This document shows positions 1 to 11,782 of a DNA stretch of 23,131 nucleotides, in pieces; the stretch's first letter is position 1, and each line of letters opens with the position of its first letter. The stretch spans positions 3,951,466 through 3,974,596 of the forward strand of contig NZ_CM002139.1 in the NCBI RefSeq assembly GCF_000454545.1, read 5' to 3'. Made by a program: the position numbers and the translations under genes. This DNA comes from Xanthomonas cassavae CFBP 4642 (GTDB taxonomy: Bacteria > Pseudomonadota > Gammaproteobacteria > Xanthomonadales > Xanthomonadaceae). The notes beneath the pieces were generated by a model. That model ran no database searches and was not told where the DNA came from. It saw only the letters and a list, made by a program, of their open reading frames with translations.

Positions 1-22
1 GGCTCAGTCGGGGGGACTATCT

Positions 23-113
23 GAGGGTTGGCAGGGATTCGTGTAAGAAACCTTTACTGACAGCAAGTTAGCCCACTTTTGGCTGTGTTTTACACGAATC
101 CCTGCCAACCCTC
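23..113. mobile_element. 91-bp palindromic terminal repeat of a Tn3/TnXax1-like element
   Basis: Positions 23-46 and 90-113 are perfect 24-bp inverted copies around a 43-bp centre. The centre has a smaller nested pair (ACAGC at 60-64, GCTGT at 82-86). The glucose dehydrogenase reading frame stops matching its family exactly at the right edge, and bases 1-22 do not resume it. The unit is therefore best read as one end of a longer element extending left of the window. No 5- or 8-bp duplication flanks the 91-bp unit, which argues against a self-contained MITE. From memory, Tn3-family TnXax1 and related mobile cassettes of Xanthomonas have inverted repeats of about 92 bp; the size and genus fit, but I could not compare sequences. 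GGAAT at 114-118 would be the target duplication if the element is Tn3-type. Confidence 0.6.
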
Positions 114-940
114 GGAATCGCCTCGTCCTTGATCTTGGGGTCGTAGCGCCAGCGCTGTTTGCCGCTGGACGCATCCAACGCGATCACTTGGTTGCGCGCA
201 GTACACAGGTACAGGCTGTCGCCCACCTTCAACGGCGTGGTTTCCGCGCCCCAGCGCTTGCTCGGCAGATCGCCGGTATGGAAAACCCAGGCCTGCTGCA
301 GCTGTGCGACGTTGTCGCGGTTGATCTGTTGCAGCGGCGAATAGCGCTGACCGGCCTGGCTGCGCCCGTAGGCCGCCCAATCGCCATCGGCCGGCGCGTT
401 GGCCGGCTGCACGTCGTGTGCCGCAGACGCTGCCGGCGCGCTGCGATTGACCAGGCCACCGACCATCCCTGCAGCATGCGCCAACGCGCCATCGGCCGCG
501 GTCACGCCGTGCGGCATGAACGCCAGCGCGAAGGCGACCACAAACACGGCCGCCAACACGCCCGCCACGCTGCGCGACACTGCGCGCGATACCGGGCGTT
601 GCAGCCTGGGCAGCAGCAGTGCAAGCACCAACGCCAGGCCGACGATCAGGCCCAGACGCGGTACCCAGCGCCAGTAATCGCTGCCCGACTCCCACCAGGT
701 CCACAGCAGCGAGCCGATTACCACGGCTGCAAACCACCACGCGCCCGCGTTGCGGCCACGGGACAGCAGCAGGCCTGAAACCAGCGTCGCCGCACCAGCC
801 GGTGCGTAATACCAGGAGCCACCCAGCGCGGCCAAGCACACGCCGCCGGCCAGCAACACCGCGCCCAGCACGGCAATCACGCCTCCCAGGATCGCAAGCG
901 CCCAATGGCCGCGACTGGAAGGACGATCCACATTCGTCAT
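68..940 (-). pseudogene. gcd: PQQ-dependent membrane glucose dehydrogenase, 3'-truncated by insertion
   Basis: An intact enzyme oxidises glucose to gluconolactone on the periplasmic face and passes electrons to ubiquinone. About 275 family-like residues remain of the roughly 800 expected: an N-terminal membrane domain with about five hydrophobic segments (residues about 12-145), then the start of the PQQ beta-propeller (DWAAYGRSQAGQRYSP, then an ALDASSGKQRWRYDPK repeat). After KIKDEAIP the frame enters the inverted repeat and stops at 68-70, so the rest of the propeller and the PQQ-binding residues are lost here. I chose the ATG at 938-940 because GAGGAAG lies just upstream; the upstream in-frame ATG at 991 adds an unconserved leader. 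It lies downstream of the gyrA terminator and so probably had its own promoter. Loss of direct glucose oxidation is inferred unless another copy exists. Confidence 0.85.
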
Positions 941-1108
941 CAGTTCTTCCTCATTCGACCCAGCGGCAACGCAACGCCGCCGCACCGCCACTTACGTTCG
1001 ACCTGCAACGGTGAAAACACCGCGTTTTTGGCGGGGATTGCGCTTAAACACTGCGTTGCACATGTCATCGCCTGCAATAAACCAAGCGCGCAACAAAACG
1101 CCGGCAAT

Positions 1109-1136
1109 AAAAAAACGCCGGCATTGCCGGCGTTTT
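1109..1136 (-). terminator. Intrinsic terminator of gyrA
   Basis: AAAACGCCGGC (1112-1122) and GCCGGCGTTTT (1126-1136) form an 11-bp stem with a 3-base loop. On the minus strand it is followed by a run of seven T (the seven A at 1109-1115). It lies 30 bp after the gyrA stop. A second copy of the 5' arm (AAAACGCCGGCA at 1096-1107) could form an alternative stem. Confidence 0.9.
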
Positions 1137-1165
1137 GGTTCAACTGCAGCGAGGGCGCTGGCCGA

Positions 1166-3874
1166 TCATTCTTCGGTTGCCGGTGGCAGCGCCACGGACT
1201 CGACGGTTGCGCTCGCTTCTTCTGCCACCTCGTCCACTTCATCCAGCGACGCATCCAGGCGTTCGACCGCCTGCAGCTTCTCGCCCTTGGACAGGCGGAT
1301 CAGCGTGACGCCCTGGGTATTGCGGCCCACGCGCGAGATTTCCGACCCGCGCGTGCGCACCAGGGTGCCGCCATCGGAGATCAACAGCACTTCGTCGGTG
1401 GCACCCAGCAAGACCGCACGCACCAGCTTGCCGTTGCGCTCGGTGGTCTGGATCCCGATCACGCCCTGGGTACCACGCCCCTTGCGTGGGTACTCGGCCA
1501 GCGGAGTGCGCTTGCCGTAGCCGTTCGCGGTGGCGGTGAGGATGTAGGCCACGTTGCCGTCGTCGGCGAGCTCGATCACGGCTGCATCGGTGCCGTCGGC
1601 AGTGTCGACGACCTCGTCGGCGACGTCTTCATCGGACTCGATCTCGATGCCACCGGCCGGGTCGGACACGATCAGGCTGACCACTTCCTCGCCCTTGGGC
1701 ATGCGGATACCGCGCACGCCGGTGGCGGTACGGCCCATCGAACGCACGGTGGACTCGCCAAAGCGCACGGTCTTGCCGTTGGAGGCGAACAGCAACACGT
1801 CGCGGTCGCCGTCGGTCAGGGCAACGCCAACCAGCGCATCGCCTTCATCCAGGTTGATCGCGATCTTGCCGCGCGCCAGGCGGAACGCGAATTCGCTCAG
1901 CGGGGTCTTCTTGACCGTACCGTTGCGGGTCGCGAAGAACACATAGCGGTCGTCGACGTATTCGCGCACCGGCAGCACCGCCTGCACGCGCTCGCCGGCT
2001 TCCAGCGGAATCCAGTTGATGATCGGGCGGCCGCGCGCATTGGAACCGGCCTCCGGCAGCTGATGCACCGGCAGCCAGAACACCTTGCCGCTGCTGGTAA
2101 AGGTCAGCAGCGTGTCGTGCGTGTTGACCAACCACAGCTGGTCGATGAAATCTTCTTCCTTGGTCGCCGCGGCAGAGCGCCCACGCCCACCACGGCGCTG
2201 CGCACGATACGCGCTCACAGGCTGCCGCTTGGCATAGCCGGCATGCGACAACGTCACCACCACGTCTTCCGGTGCGATCAGATCCAGGATATCCAGGTCT
2301 TCTTCGCTGTGACGGATCTCGGTGCGACGCGCATCGCCGTACTCTTCGCGCACGTTGATCAGCTCGTCGCGGATCACCTGCAGCAGCGCGTCCGGATTTT
2401 CCAGGATGCGGATCAGGCCTTCGATGACGCCGAGCAACTGCTTGTACTCGTCGGTCAGCTTTTCCTGTTCCAGACCAGTGAGGCGATGCAGACGCATTTC
2501 CAGGATCTGCGAGGCCTGTACCTCGCTGAGCTGGTAGAAGCCCTTGATCAGGCCCATGCCCGGCGGTAGATCTTCCGGCTTGGACGCTTCGGCCCCGGCG
2601 GCACCCAACAGCGCACCCACCAGACCCGGTTGCCAGGTCTTGACCAGCATGCGCTCGCGCGCTTCCTGCGGGTTGGCCGAGGTCTTGATCAACTCGATCA
2701 TTTCATCGATGTTGGCCAACGCGACGGTCAGGCCTTCCAGCACGTGCGCACGCGCACGCGCCTTGCGCAGCTCGAAGATGGTGCGGCGGGTGACCACCTC
2801 GCGCCGGTGGCGGATGAACGCCTCCAGCATCTGCTTGAGGTTCATCAACTGCGGGCGGCCGTCGATCAGCGCCACCATGTTGATGCCGAACACCGACTCC
2901 ATCTGGGTCTGCTGGTACAGGTTGTTGAGCACGACCTCGGCCGACTCGCCGCGCTTGATTTCGATGTAGATGCGCATGCCGTCCTTGTCGGACTCATCGC
3001 GCAGCTCGCTGATGCCTTCGAGCTTCTTTTCCTTGACCAGCTCGGCGATCTTTTCGATCAGCCGCGCCTTGTTGACCTGGTACGGGATCTCGGTGACGAT
3101 GATCGCCTCGCGGCCGTTGTCGGCCACTTCCACATCGGCCTTGGCACGGATGCGCACGCGACCACGGCCGGTGCGGTAGCCAGCGGCAATGCCGGCGGTG
3201 CCGTTGATGATGCCGGCGGTGGGGAAGTCCGGACCCGGGATGTACTCCATCAGGCCTTCGACATCCAGTTCCGGGCTGTCGATCAGCGCGATGCAGGCAT
3301 TGATCGCCTCGGTCAGGTTGTGCGGCGGGATGTTGGTGGCCATACCCACCGCGATACCGGCCGAGCCGTTGACCAGCAGGCTCGGGAACCGCGTCGGCAT
3401 GACCGTGGGTTCCAGTTCCTTTTCGTCGTAATTGGGCTGGAAATCGACGGTTTCCTTGTCGATGTCGGCCATCAGCTCATGCGCCAGTCGCGACATGCGC
3501 GACTCGGTATAACGCATCGCCGCGGCGGAGTCGCCGTCGACCGAACCGAAGTTACCCTGACCGTCCACCATCATGTAGCGCAGCGAGAACGGCTGCGCCA
3601 TGCGCACCAGGGTGTCGTACACCGACTGGTCGCCGTGTGGGTGGTACTTACCGATGACGTCGCCGACGATACGCGCCGACTTGAAGTAGGCCTTGTTGCT
3701 GTGTGCGCCCAGCTCGTGCATCGCGAACAACACGCGTCGGTGCACAGGCTTGAGGCCGTCACGGGCATCGGGGAGTGCGCGGCCTACGATCACGCTCATC
3801 GCGTAATCGAGATAGCTCTTGCGCATCTCGTCTTCCAGGTTGACCTGGATGATTTCCTTGGCGGTTTCTGCCAT
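1166..3874 (-). CDS. gyrA: DNA gyrase subunit A
   Basis: GyrA is the DNA-cleaving subunit of gyrase (A2B2), which introduces negative supercoils using ATP hydrolysed by GyrB. The protein is 902 aa. The active-site tyrosine is Tyr122 in [10 protein letters not shown]. The quinolone-resistance region reads GDQSVYD, so numbering matches E. coli and position 83 is Gln, with Asp87 kept. The GyrA box QRRGGRG, needed for DNA wrapping, lies near residue 560 and starts the C-terminal pinwheel. The pinwheel carries an acidic insertion (nt about 1555-1665) absent from E. coli GyrA, and the protein ends in an acidic tail. I chose the ATG at 3874 because [14 protein letters not shown] is the family start; the 26 in-frame residues upstream are not conserved. 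It follows mtnA on the same strand but has a candidate promoter of its own in the 208-bp gap. Confidence 0.98.
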   Translation of the reverse strand: MAETAKEIIQVNLEDEMRKSYLDYAMSVIVGRALPDARDGLKPVHRRVLFAMHELGAHSNKAYFKSARIVGDVIGKYHPHGDQSVYDTLVRMAQPFSLRYMMVDGQGNFGSVDGDSAAAMRYTESRMSRLAHELMADIDKETVDFQPNYDEKELEPTVMPTRFPSLLVNGSAGIAVGMATNIPPHNLTEAINACIALIDSPELDVEGLMEYIPGPDFPTAGIINGTAGIAAGYRTGRGRVRIRAKADVEVADNGREAIIVTEIPYQVNKARLIEKIAELVKEKKLEGISELRDESDKDGMRIYIEIKRGESAEVVLNNLYQQTQMESVFGINMVALIDGRPQLMNLKQMLEAFIRHRREVVTRRTIFELRKARARAHVLEGLTVALANIDEMIELIKTSANPQEARERMLVKTWQPGLVGALLGAAGAEASKPEDLPPGMGLIKGFYQLSEVQASQILEMRLHRLTGLEQEKLTDEYKQLLGVIEGLIRILENPDALLQVIRDELINVREEYGDARRTEIRHSEEDLDILDLIAPEDVVVTLSHAGYAKRQPVSAYRAQRRGGRGRSAAATKEEDFIDQLWLVNTHDTLLTFTSSGKVFWLPVHQLPEAGSNARGRPIINWIPLEAGERVQAVLPVREYVDDRYVFFATRNGTVKKTPLSEFAFRLARGKIAINLDEGDALVGVALTDGDRDVLLFASNGKTVRFGESTVRSMGRTATGVRGIRMPKGEEVVSLIVSDPAGGIEIESDEDVADEVVDTADGTDAAVIELADDGNVAYILTATANGYGKRTPLAEYPRKGRGTQGVIGIQTTERNGKLVRAVLLGATDEVLLISDGGTLVRTRGSEISRVGRNTQGVTLIRLSKGEKLQAVERLDASLDEVDEVAEEASATVESVALPPATEE

Positions 3875-3979
3875 TCGGGTTCCGTAAGTGAGGTGGCGGG
3901 CGAGCCGGAAAGCCGCGTCGGGGGCGCCTTGGTGACAGGCTGCCGACCCCACGCTCCCGCCGATCGATTCAAGCGCCGG

Positions 3980-3988
3980 ATTGTACCA
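3980..3988 (-). promoter_or_regulatory. Candidate extended -10 promoter of gyrA
   Basis: The minus strand reads TGGTACAAT, an extended -10 element (TGnTACAAT) about 105 bp before the gyrA ATG. No good -35 hexamer sits 16-18 bp upstream, as is usual for extended -10 promoters. This would allow gyrA to be expressed independently of mtnA. Confidence 0.45.
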
Positions 3989-4082
3989 TGAAGGGACAGC
4001 CGGATGCCGCCGGTTTAGCGGCCAGAAACAAGCACTTGCGGGACTTTACGCGACGTTGCGGTGTCCCGCCCCGGCGCTGGGC

Positions 4083-5147
4083 TCAGCGGCCGAACGCGGC
4101 CTGCATTCGGGCCGGATCGGGGTGCTCGATCACCCCCCGTTCGGTGACGATGGCGTCGATCAGCGCGCCCGGGGTGACGTCGAATACCGGGTTCCAGGCA
4201 TGGATGCCCTCGGCCACCGTGCGGACCCCGCCCACGCCGAACAATTCGCCCGGATCGCGTTGCTCGATCTCGATCTGGACGCCGTCGGCCGTGGCCATGT
4301 CCACTGTGGACGAGGGCGCCACCACCATGAACTTGACCCCGTGGTGGCGGGCGGCGATGGCCAGTTGGTAAGTGCCGATCTTGTTGGCGGTGTCGCCATT
4401 GGCGCAGATGCGGTCCGCGCCCACGATCACCCACTGCACCAGGCCGGATTTCATCAGGTGCGCGGCGGCCGAATCGGCGATCAGGGTGGCATCGATGCCG
4501 TCCTGCTGCAGCTCCCACACGGTCAGGCGCGCGCCCTGCAGCCACGGCCGGGTTTCGCCGGCAAACACCTTGGCGATGCGCTGCTGCGCCATGCCGGCGC
4601 GGATCACGCCCAGCGCGGTACCGAAGCCGGCGGTGGCCAGCGAGCCGGTGTTGCAGTGGGTCAACACGCCACTGCTCGGGGCGATCAACCCGGCACCCAA
4701 CGCGCCCATATGGCGATTGGCGGCCAGGTCTTCATCGGCGATGGCCTGCGCCTCGCGCGCGATCACCTCGCGCCAGTCGGCACCGGCCGCGCCCAGCACC
4801 CGGCGCATGCGCATCAATGCCCAGGCCAGGTTGACCGCGGTCGGCCGCGCGGCGTTGAGCCGCAACAGCGCCGGTTCGAGTTTCTGCAGTGCCGCACTGC
4901 CATCGTCGGCCTCGATGCCGCGCACCGCCAACACCACGCCCCACCCGGCGGCGATACCGATTGCCGGCGCGCCGCGCACAGCCAGCGAATGGATGGCCTC
5001 GGCCACCGCATCGCTGGTCTCGCAACGCACATGCTCCACCACGAAGGGCAGCTTGCGTTGGTCGAGCAATTCCAGGGCATCGCCGGTCCACAACAGCGGA
5101 CGGATGTGGTCGTAGCGGGCGTAATCGATATGGGCGCTGTCGTTCAT
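4083..5147 (-). CDS. mtnA: S-methyl-5-thioribose-1-phosphate isomerase
   Basis: MtnA converts 5-methylthioribose 1-phosphate to 5-methylthioribulose 1-phosphate, a step in recycling methylthioadenosine to methionine. The 354-aa protein has normal family length. Visible family marks are [13 protein letters not shown] (residues 58-70), the catalytic cysteine in [12 protein letters not shown] (Cys165) and the catalytic aspartate in [17 protein letters not shown] (Asp245). It differs from the related eIF2B regulatory subunits by keeping both catalytic residues. No other methionine-salvage gene is adjacent. The ATG at 5147 has no clear Shine-Dalgarno sequence, but a good -10 box ends only six bases before it, so the mRNA may be leaderless. 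gyrA follows in the same direction. Confidence 0.96.
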   Translation of the reverse strand: MNDSAHIDYARYDHIRPLLWTGDALELLDQRKLPFVVEHVRCETSDAVAEAIHSLAVRGAPAIGIAAGWGVVLAVRGIEADDGSAALQKLEPALLRLNAARPTAVNLAWALMRMRRVLGAAGADWREVIAREAQAIADEDLAANRHMGALGAGLIAPSSGVLTHCNTGSLATAGFGTALGVIRAGMAQQRIAKVFAGETRPWLQGARLTVWELQQDGIDATLIADSAAAHLMKSGLVQWVIVGADRICANGDTANKIGTYQLAIAARHHGVKFMVVAPSSTVDMATADGVQIEIEQRDPGELFGVGGVRTVAEGIHAWNPVFDVTPGALIDAIVTERGVIEHPDPARMQAAFGR

Positions 5148-5656
5148 GCCGCTATTGTAAGGCGCAGGGGCGGTGCAGTCAGTGGGCCGTCAATAGGCAG
5201 CTCGCAGTGCGTACGGCGATGCATCAAGCGCAAACGCCTGTTCGTCGAGGATGCGGCGCCCTCACCGCTCGCGGGACACGCCGCAAGTACGTCCTTGTAG
5301 GCTCCGTGTCGGCATCCATGCCGCCAAGGGTCCCGCAATCGGCGAGGACACCGCCAGACAGTTGGCTGGTGGTTTTGTTGAAGAGCGGGGAGCGCGTCGC
5401 GGCTTGTCGGGTGCTTGTTGAAAACCACGCACGCCGACCGTCTCGACTGGTCCTTGCCCGCCCCCCGTCGCGGGACCTCGAACGGCACGGATGCCGCGCC
5501 AGAGCCTCCAGGGACGTATTCACGGCGTGTCCTGCGATGGTGGGCGGGTACGGGCCGTGCAGCCAAAACCGCAGAGCAACCGCCTCGCGGCGAAGACCTA
5601 AATCCTCCGCCCAGCAATAGACCGACGCCTAGTAGCGCAGCAGCCCTGTCAGTCGC
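5148..5656. repeat. Non-coding gap with a 49-bp diverged inverted repeat pair
   Basis: I see no credible gene in this 509-bp gap. Segments 5274-5322 and 5484-5532 are inverted copies matching at 39 of 49 positions by my alignment; both contain GGACACGCCG at the outer end and GGCATCC near the inner end. About 160 bp separate them. Spurious open frames cross the region because of its GC content. It resembles the dispersed repeats between Xanthomonas genes, but I cannot confirm copy number from one window. Confidence 0.7.
5154..5182 (-). promoter_or_regulatory. Candidate sigma70 promoter of mtnA (leaderless start)
   Basis: On the minus strand, CTGACT (5182-5177, four of six matches to TTGACA) is followed 17 bp later by TACAAT (5159-5154). 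Six bases then precede the ATG, which places the predicted transcription start at or next to the A of the start codon. Confidence 0.5.
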
Positions 5657-6340
5657 TCAGTCGACGATGAATTCGGCGCGGCAACCGTCGTTGACCCACA
5701 CTCCATCGCGGCTCCAGCCCCAGGTCTGGCCTTCCACGCACGGGGTTTTGGACATCTGCCGGCCCATTCGCACGTCACGTTCCACCGACACCCCGCAAGT
5801 GCGCCGCGCGCTCTTCTTCGATTCGCAGGTGACCATGCGCGGCATCGCCACGAAGCCGCTGCCGTCTTCGGCACCGACCTCGAATTCGCCGTCGCAGCCA
5901 CGCAACACCCAGATCTCGTTACGGCGCGTTCCCCATGTGCGGCCTTCCTTGCATGGCCACATCGAGCGCTGGCGCAGCAGCCGCACCGGCGCGTCACGCA
6001 GGACCACCGGGCACACCACCTTGCCGCCATTGGAATCGCAGCGCACCACCCGGCGCATCACGCTGGCCGTGGGCGCGCTGCTGGCGAATTCGGCGCGGCA
6101 GCCCTGCTCCACCCACACGCCCTCGCGGTCGACATCCCACTCGCTGCCACGGATGCAGCTGGTCTCGGACAGCTGGCGCACCAGCTGCACGCCGCTGGCC
6201 ACTTCCATCGGGCAATGCACGCGCGCCATGTCCTTGGACTCGCAGCGCACCACGCCGGAGCCGCGATCGGCAGCGCGTGCGTCGGCATGCATCAGCAGTG
6301 GCAAGCACCACACACCGCATAAGCTGATCAGCCACTTCAT
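5657..6340 (-). CDS. Secreted three-repeat DUF3011 protein
   Basis: The 227-aa product begins with a typical Sec signal peptide (MKWLISLCGVWCLPLLMHADARA) with likely cleavage near residue 23. The mature part is three tandem DUF3011-type repeats of about 60 residues. Each has a first strand like VVRCES or MVTCES, then CP or CG, a central [KR]Q plus PC or SC, W(D/G)xxRxxxWV, and closes with GC(R/D)(A/G)EF. Cysteines recur at fixed places (about four per repeat), consistent with disulfides in the periplasm. DUF3011 has no established function that I know. The ATG at 6340 follows GTGAGGA at a suitable distance. The gene stands alone, with a 266-bp gap to epmA upstream and the repeat-rich gap downstream. 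Family assignment is from pattern memory. Confidence 0.85.
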   Translation of the reverse strand: MKWLISLCGVWCLPLLMHADARAADRGSGVVRCESKDMARVHCPMEVASGVQLVRQLSETSCIRGSEWDVDREGVWVEQGCRAEFASSAPTASVMRRVVRCDSNGGKVVCPVVLRDAPVRLLRQRSMWPCKEGRTWGTRRNEIWVLRGCDGEFEVGAEDGSGFVAMPRMVTCESKKSARRTCGVSVERDVRMGRQMSKTPCVEGQTWGWSRDGVWVNDGCRAEFIVD

Positions 6341-6579
6341 GCCAACAATCCTCACCCCGAAACGATGTACGTCGCGCCCGCGTGGACGTGAAGATGAGAG
6401 CACCATCGATGTGAAGATAGCAATACGGCGGGCATGACAAGGCCATGGCAACCCGGCGTGGCCGGCCTGCCGCATGGCGACGTGCCCATTGCGGTATTGG
6501 CGCGAGGCAGCCATTGCGCTGCGGGCGCGCAGGTTCCGGCGCGGCGTTGCCCCTGCGGCACAGTTCGCAGCATGAGCGT

Positions 6580-6605
6580 TCGCGCTGGCCGCGCTGCCAG
6601 CGCGA
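6580..6605 (-). terminator. Hairpin just after epmA
   Basis: TCGCGCTGG (6580-6588) and CCAGCGCGA (6597-6605) are perfect 9-bp arms around an 8-base loop, starting one base past the epmA stop. There is no T run after it on the minus strand, so it may protect the mRNA 3' end or support weak termination rather than act as a standard intrinsic terminator. Confidence 0.4.
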
Positions 6606-6606
6606 C

Positions 6607-10106
<3,500 letters not shown>

Positions 10107-10352
10107 ACGGGCCATGCCGGTGCACAAGCGGCGGCGGCGCGCGGCGCCCCGAAGCCTGTCGGTGCCGACTGACTGGAATGGCAATGACTGCTCGCCGACC
10201 AGCAGCCCCCTCTGCAGCTGCCTCCACCAGTACGACCGGCCTAGGCATGGCAAATTGCCGACGGGAGCCACGCTCGATTCGCCGCTGCCAAGCAGCCCGA
10301 CTCGCCTGCCATTGCCGGAAATGCCGGGTGGACAGATGATTTCCCGATAGGC

Positions 10353-10384
10353 AGAGCGCCCCAAACCCGCTAGCGTGGCGCTCT
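10353..10384 (+). promoter_or_regulatory. Leader hairpin before the Tat aminotransferase gene
   Basis: AGAGCGCC (10353-10360) and GGCGCTCT (10377-10384) are perfect 8-bp arms with a 16-base loop, 18 bp before the ribosome-binding site of the plus-strand gene. It could be a leader structure or an operator dyad. The rest of the 342-bp gap (10071-10412) shows no gene and no clear plus-strand promoter. Confidence 0.3.
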
Positions 10385-10412
10385 CTTTGCCCTGTCTGTG
10401 TGGAGCTCGCCC

Positions 10413-11537
10413 GTGTCGTTGCCCGTCTCGCGCCGTTCGTTTCTCAGCCTCGCCACATCGGGCGTGGCGGTGTCCGCACTGGGCCTGATCTCGCCGGTTG
10501 AGGGGGCCCGCAAACGTGCAGTCGCGCCTGCCACCCCCGGCGTCGCCCCGGCCGCCGGCACGGTGTACCTCAACTACAACGAACATCCGCTCGGCCCCTC
10601 GCCCGCCGCCCTGGACGCAGCAACGCGATCGCTGGCGCGTGCTGGCCGTTATCAGTTCGAGATGGAGCAGGATCTGCGCAACCTGATGGCCGGCGAACTG
10701 CAGCTGCCGAACGATCACATGGCGTTCTTCCCAGGCTCCAGCGACCCGTTGAACCGCACCGGTTCGCTGTTCACCTCGCCACGCGCAGGCCTGATCATTG
10801 CCGACCCGACCTTCGAAGCGCTGGCCGATGTCGCCACCGCGCATGGCGCACCGGTGCGCCGTGTGCCCTTGCGTGCCGATGGCGCGCACGACGTCAAGGC
10901 AATGGCCAAGGCCGATCCGACCGCCGGCCTGATCTACGTGTGCAACCCCAACAATCCCACCGGTTCGATAACTCCGCGTGCGGACATCGAATGGCTGTTG
11001 GCCAACAAACCGGCCGGCGCCGTGTTGGTGGTCGACGAGGCCTATATCCAGTACAGCAACCAGACCTCGGTGGTGGATCTGGTGCGCCAGCGCCAGGACC
11101 TGATCGTGCTGCGTACATTTTCCAAGCTGTACGGCATGGCGGGCCTGCGCCTGGGCGCGGCCATCGCCGCTCCGGGCCTGCTGAGCAAGCTCGCCACCCT
11201 GGGCGGCAACCCGCTGCCGGTGCCCGCCATGGCGGCCGGCATCGCCAGCCTGCGCGACCCATTGCTGGTGCAGACCCGGCGCGCCGAGAACGCGCGCGTG
11301 CGTGAGGACACCATCGCCTGGCTCAAGGGCAAGGGCTACACCTGCCTGCCGTCGCAGGCCAACTGCTTTGTGGTGGACATCAAGCGCGATGCCAAGGCGT
11401 TCGCCGACTCGATGCAGAAGCAGGGCGTCATCGTGGGACGCAGCTGGCCGATCTGGCCCAAGCGCGTGCGCGTGACCGTGGGCACCGAGGCGGAGATGCT
11501 GCGCTTCCGCGAGGCGTTCGCCAAAGCCAAACGCTAA
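10413..11537 (+). CDS. Tat-exported HisC-like PLP aminotransferase
   Basis: This is a fold-type I PLP aminotransferase of the histidinol-phosphate aminotransferase (HisC) group, 374 aa. The N-terminus is a twin-arginine signal (SRRSFLS, Arg7-Arg8, then a hydrophobic stretch to about residue 28), suggesting export of the folded, PLP-loaded enzyme to the periplasm. Catalytic marks: NYNEHPLGPSP (54-64), NPNNPTG (178-184), VVDEAY (206-211) and the PLP lysine Lys238 in TFSKLYGMAGLRLG. I chose GTG at 10413 because GGAG lies 7 bp upstream and it puts the RR near the N-terminus; a GTG at 10398 is possible. It stands alone on the plus strand among minus-strand genes. The substrate is unknown; biosynthetic HisC enzymes are cytoplasmic. 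Confidence 0.88.
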   Translation: MSLPVSRRSFLSLATSGVAVSALGLISPVEGARKRAVAPATPGVAPAAGTVYLNYNEHPLGPSPAALDAATRSLARAGRYQFEMEQDLRNLMAGELQLPNDHMAFFPGSSDPLNRTGSLFTSPRAGLIIADPTFEALADVATAHGAPVRRVPLRADGAHDVKAMAKADPTAGLIYVCNPNNPTGSITPRADIEWLLANKPAGAVLVVDEAYIQYSNQTSVVDLVRQRQDLIVLRTFSKLYGMAGLRLGAAIAAPGLLSKLATLGGNPLPVPAMAAGIASLRDPLLVQTRRAENARVREDTIAWLKGKGYTCLPSQANCFVVDIKRDAKAFADSMQKQGVIVGRSWPIWPKRVRVTVGTEAEMLRFREAFAKAKR

Positions 11538-11558
11538 TCGCTCAGTGAAGCGAAGCAC

Positions 11559-11770
11559 TTATCCCTTCTCCCCTCGGGACATTGTCCTCCTTCATGGGGG
11601 AGAAGGTGCCCCGCAAGGGGCGGATGAGGGGGCGCCTCGGGAATCTGCCAGCGTCTGTCATGGCGAACGCGTCGCCACGCGCCGTCAGAATTGAATCACC
11701 GACTGCTCCGCTGCCACGCCCCGCACCCCTGCTCCGCACCCCGGCCCGCGCTTGCGGCGCGGGCGCTCCA
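11559..11770. repeat. Composite intergenic repeat, copy 1 (modules A and B)
   Basis: Module A (about 11559-11588: TTATCCCTTCTCC then CGGGACATTGTCC) and module B (11739-11770, a 32-bp block with the stem CCCGCGC/GCGCGGG) reappear in inverted orientation at 19.01-19.12 kb. Next to module A is GGGGGAGAAGG (11596-11606), nearly complementary to CCTTCTCCCC (11564-11573), so module A lies in a stem. A second GC-rich dyad follows module B (11774-11794). The gap has no gene. Confidence 0.75.
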
Positions 11771-11782
11771 AGGCCCGCGCGC

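Noticed and set aside
23..113. Stand-alone MITE
   Set aside because: The flanks share no target duplication, and the left flank does not continue gcd, so it is better read as one end of a larger element.
2630..3991. Plus-strand open frame opposite gyrA
   Set aside because: It is an antisense frame over a highly conserved gyrA region, with no recognisable motif.
5144..5617. 157-residue minus-strand open frame in the repeat gap
   Set aside because: It is made of the inverted repeat arms and has no family match. Similar frames arise from such repeats by chance.
10114..10350. 78-residue plus-strand open frame before the aminotransferase gene
   Set aside because: There is no ribosome-binding site, the composition is Arg/Pro/Ser-rich, and nothing conserved is visible. 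I treat it as intergenic.
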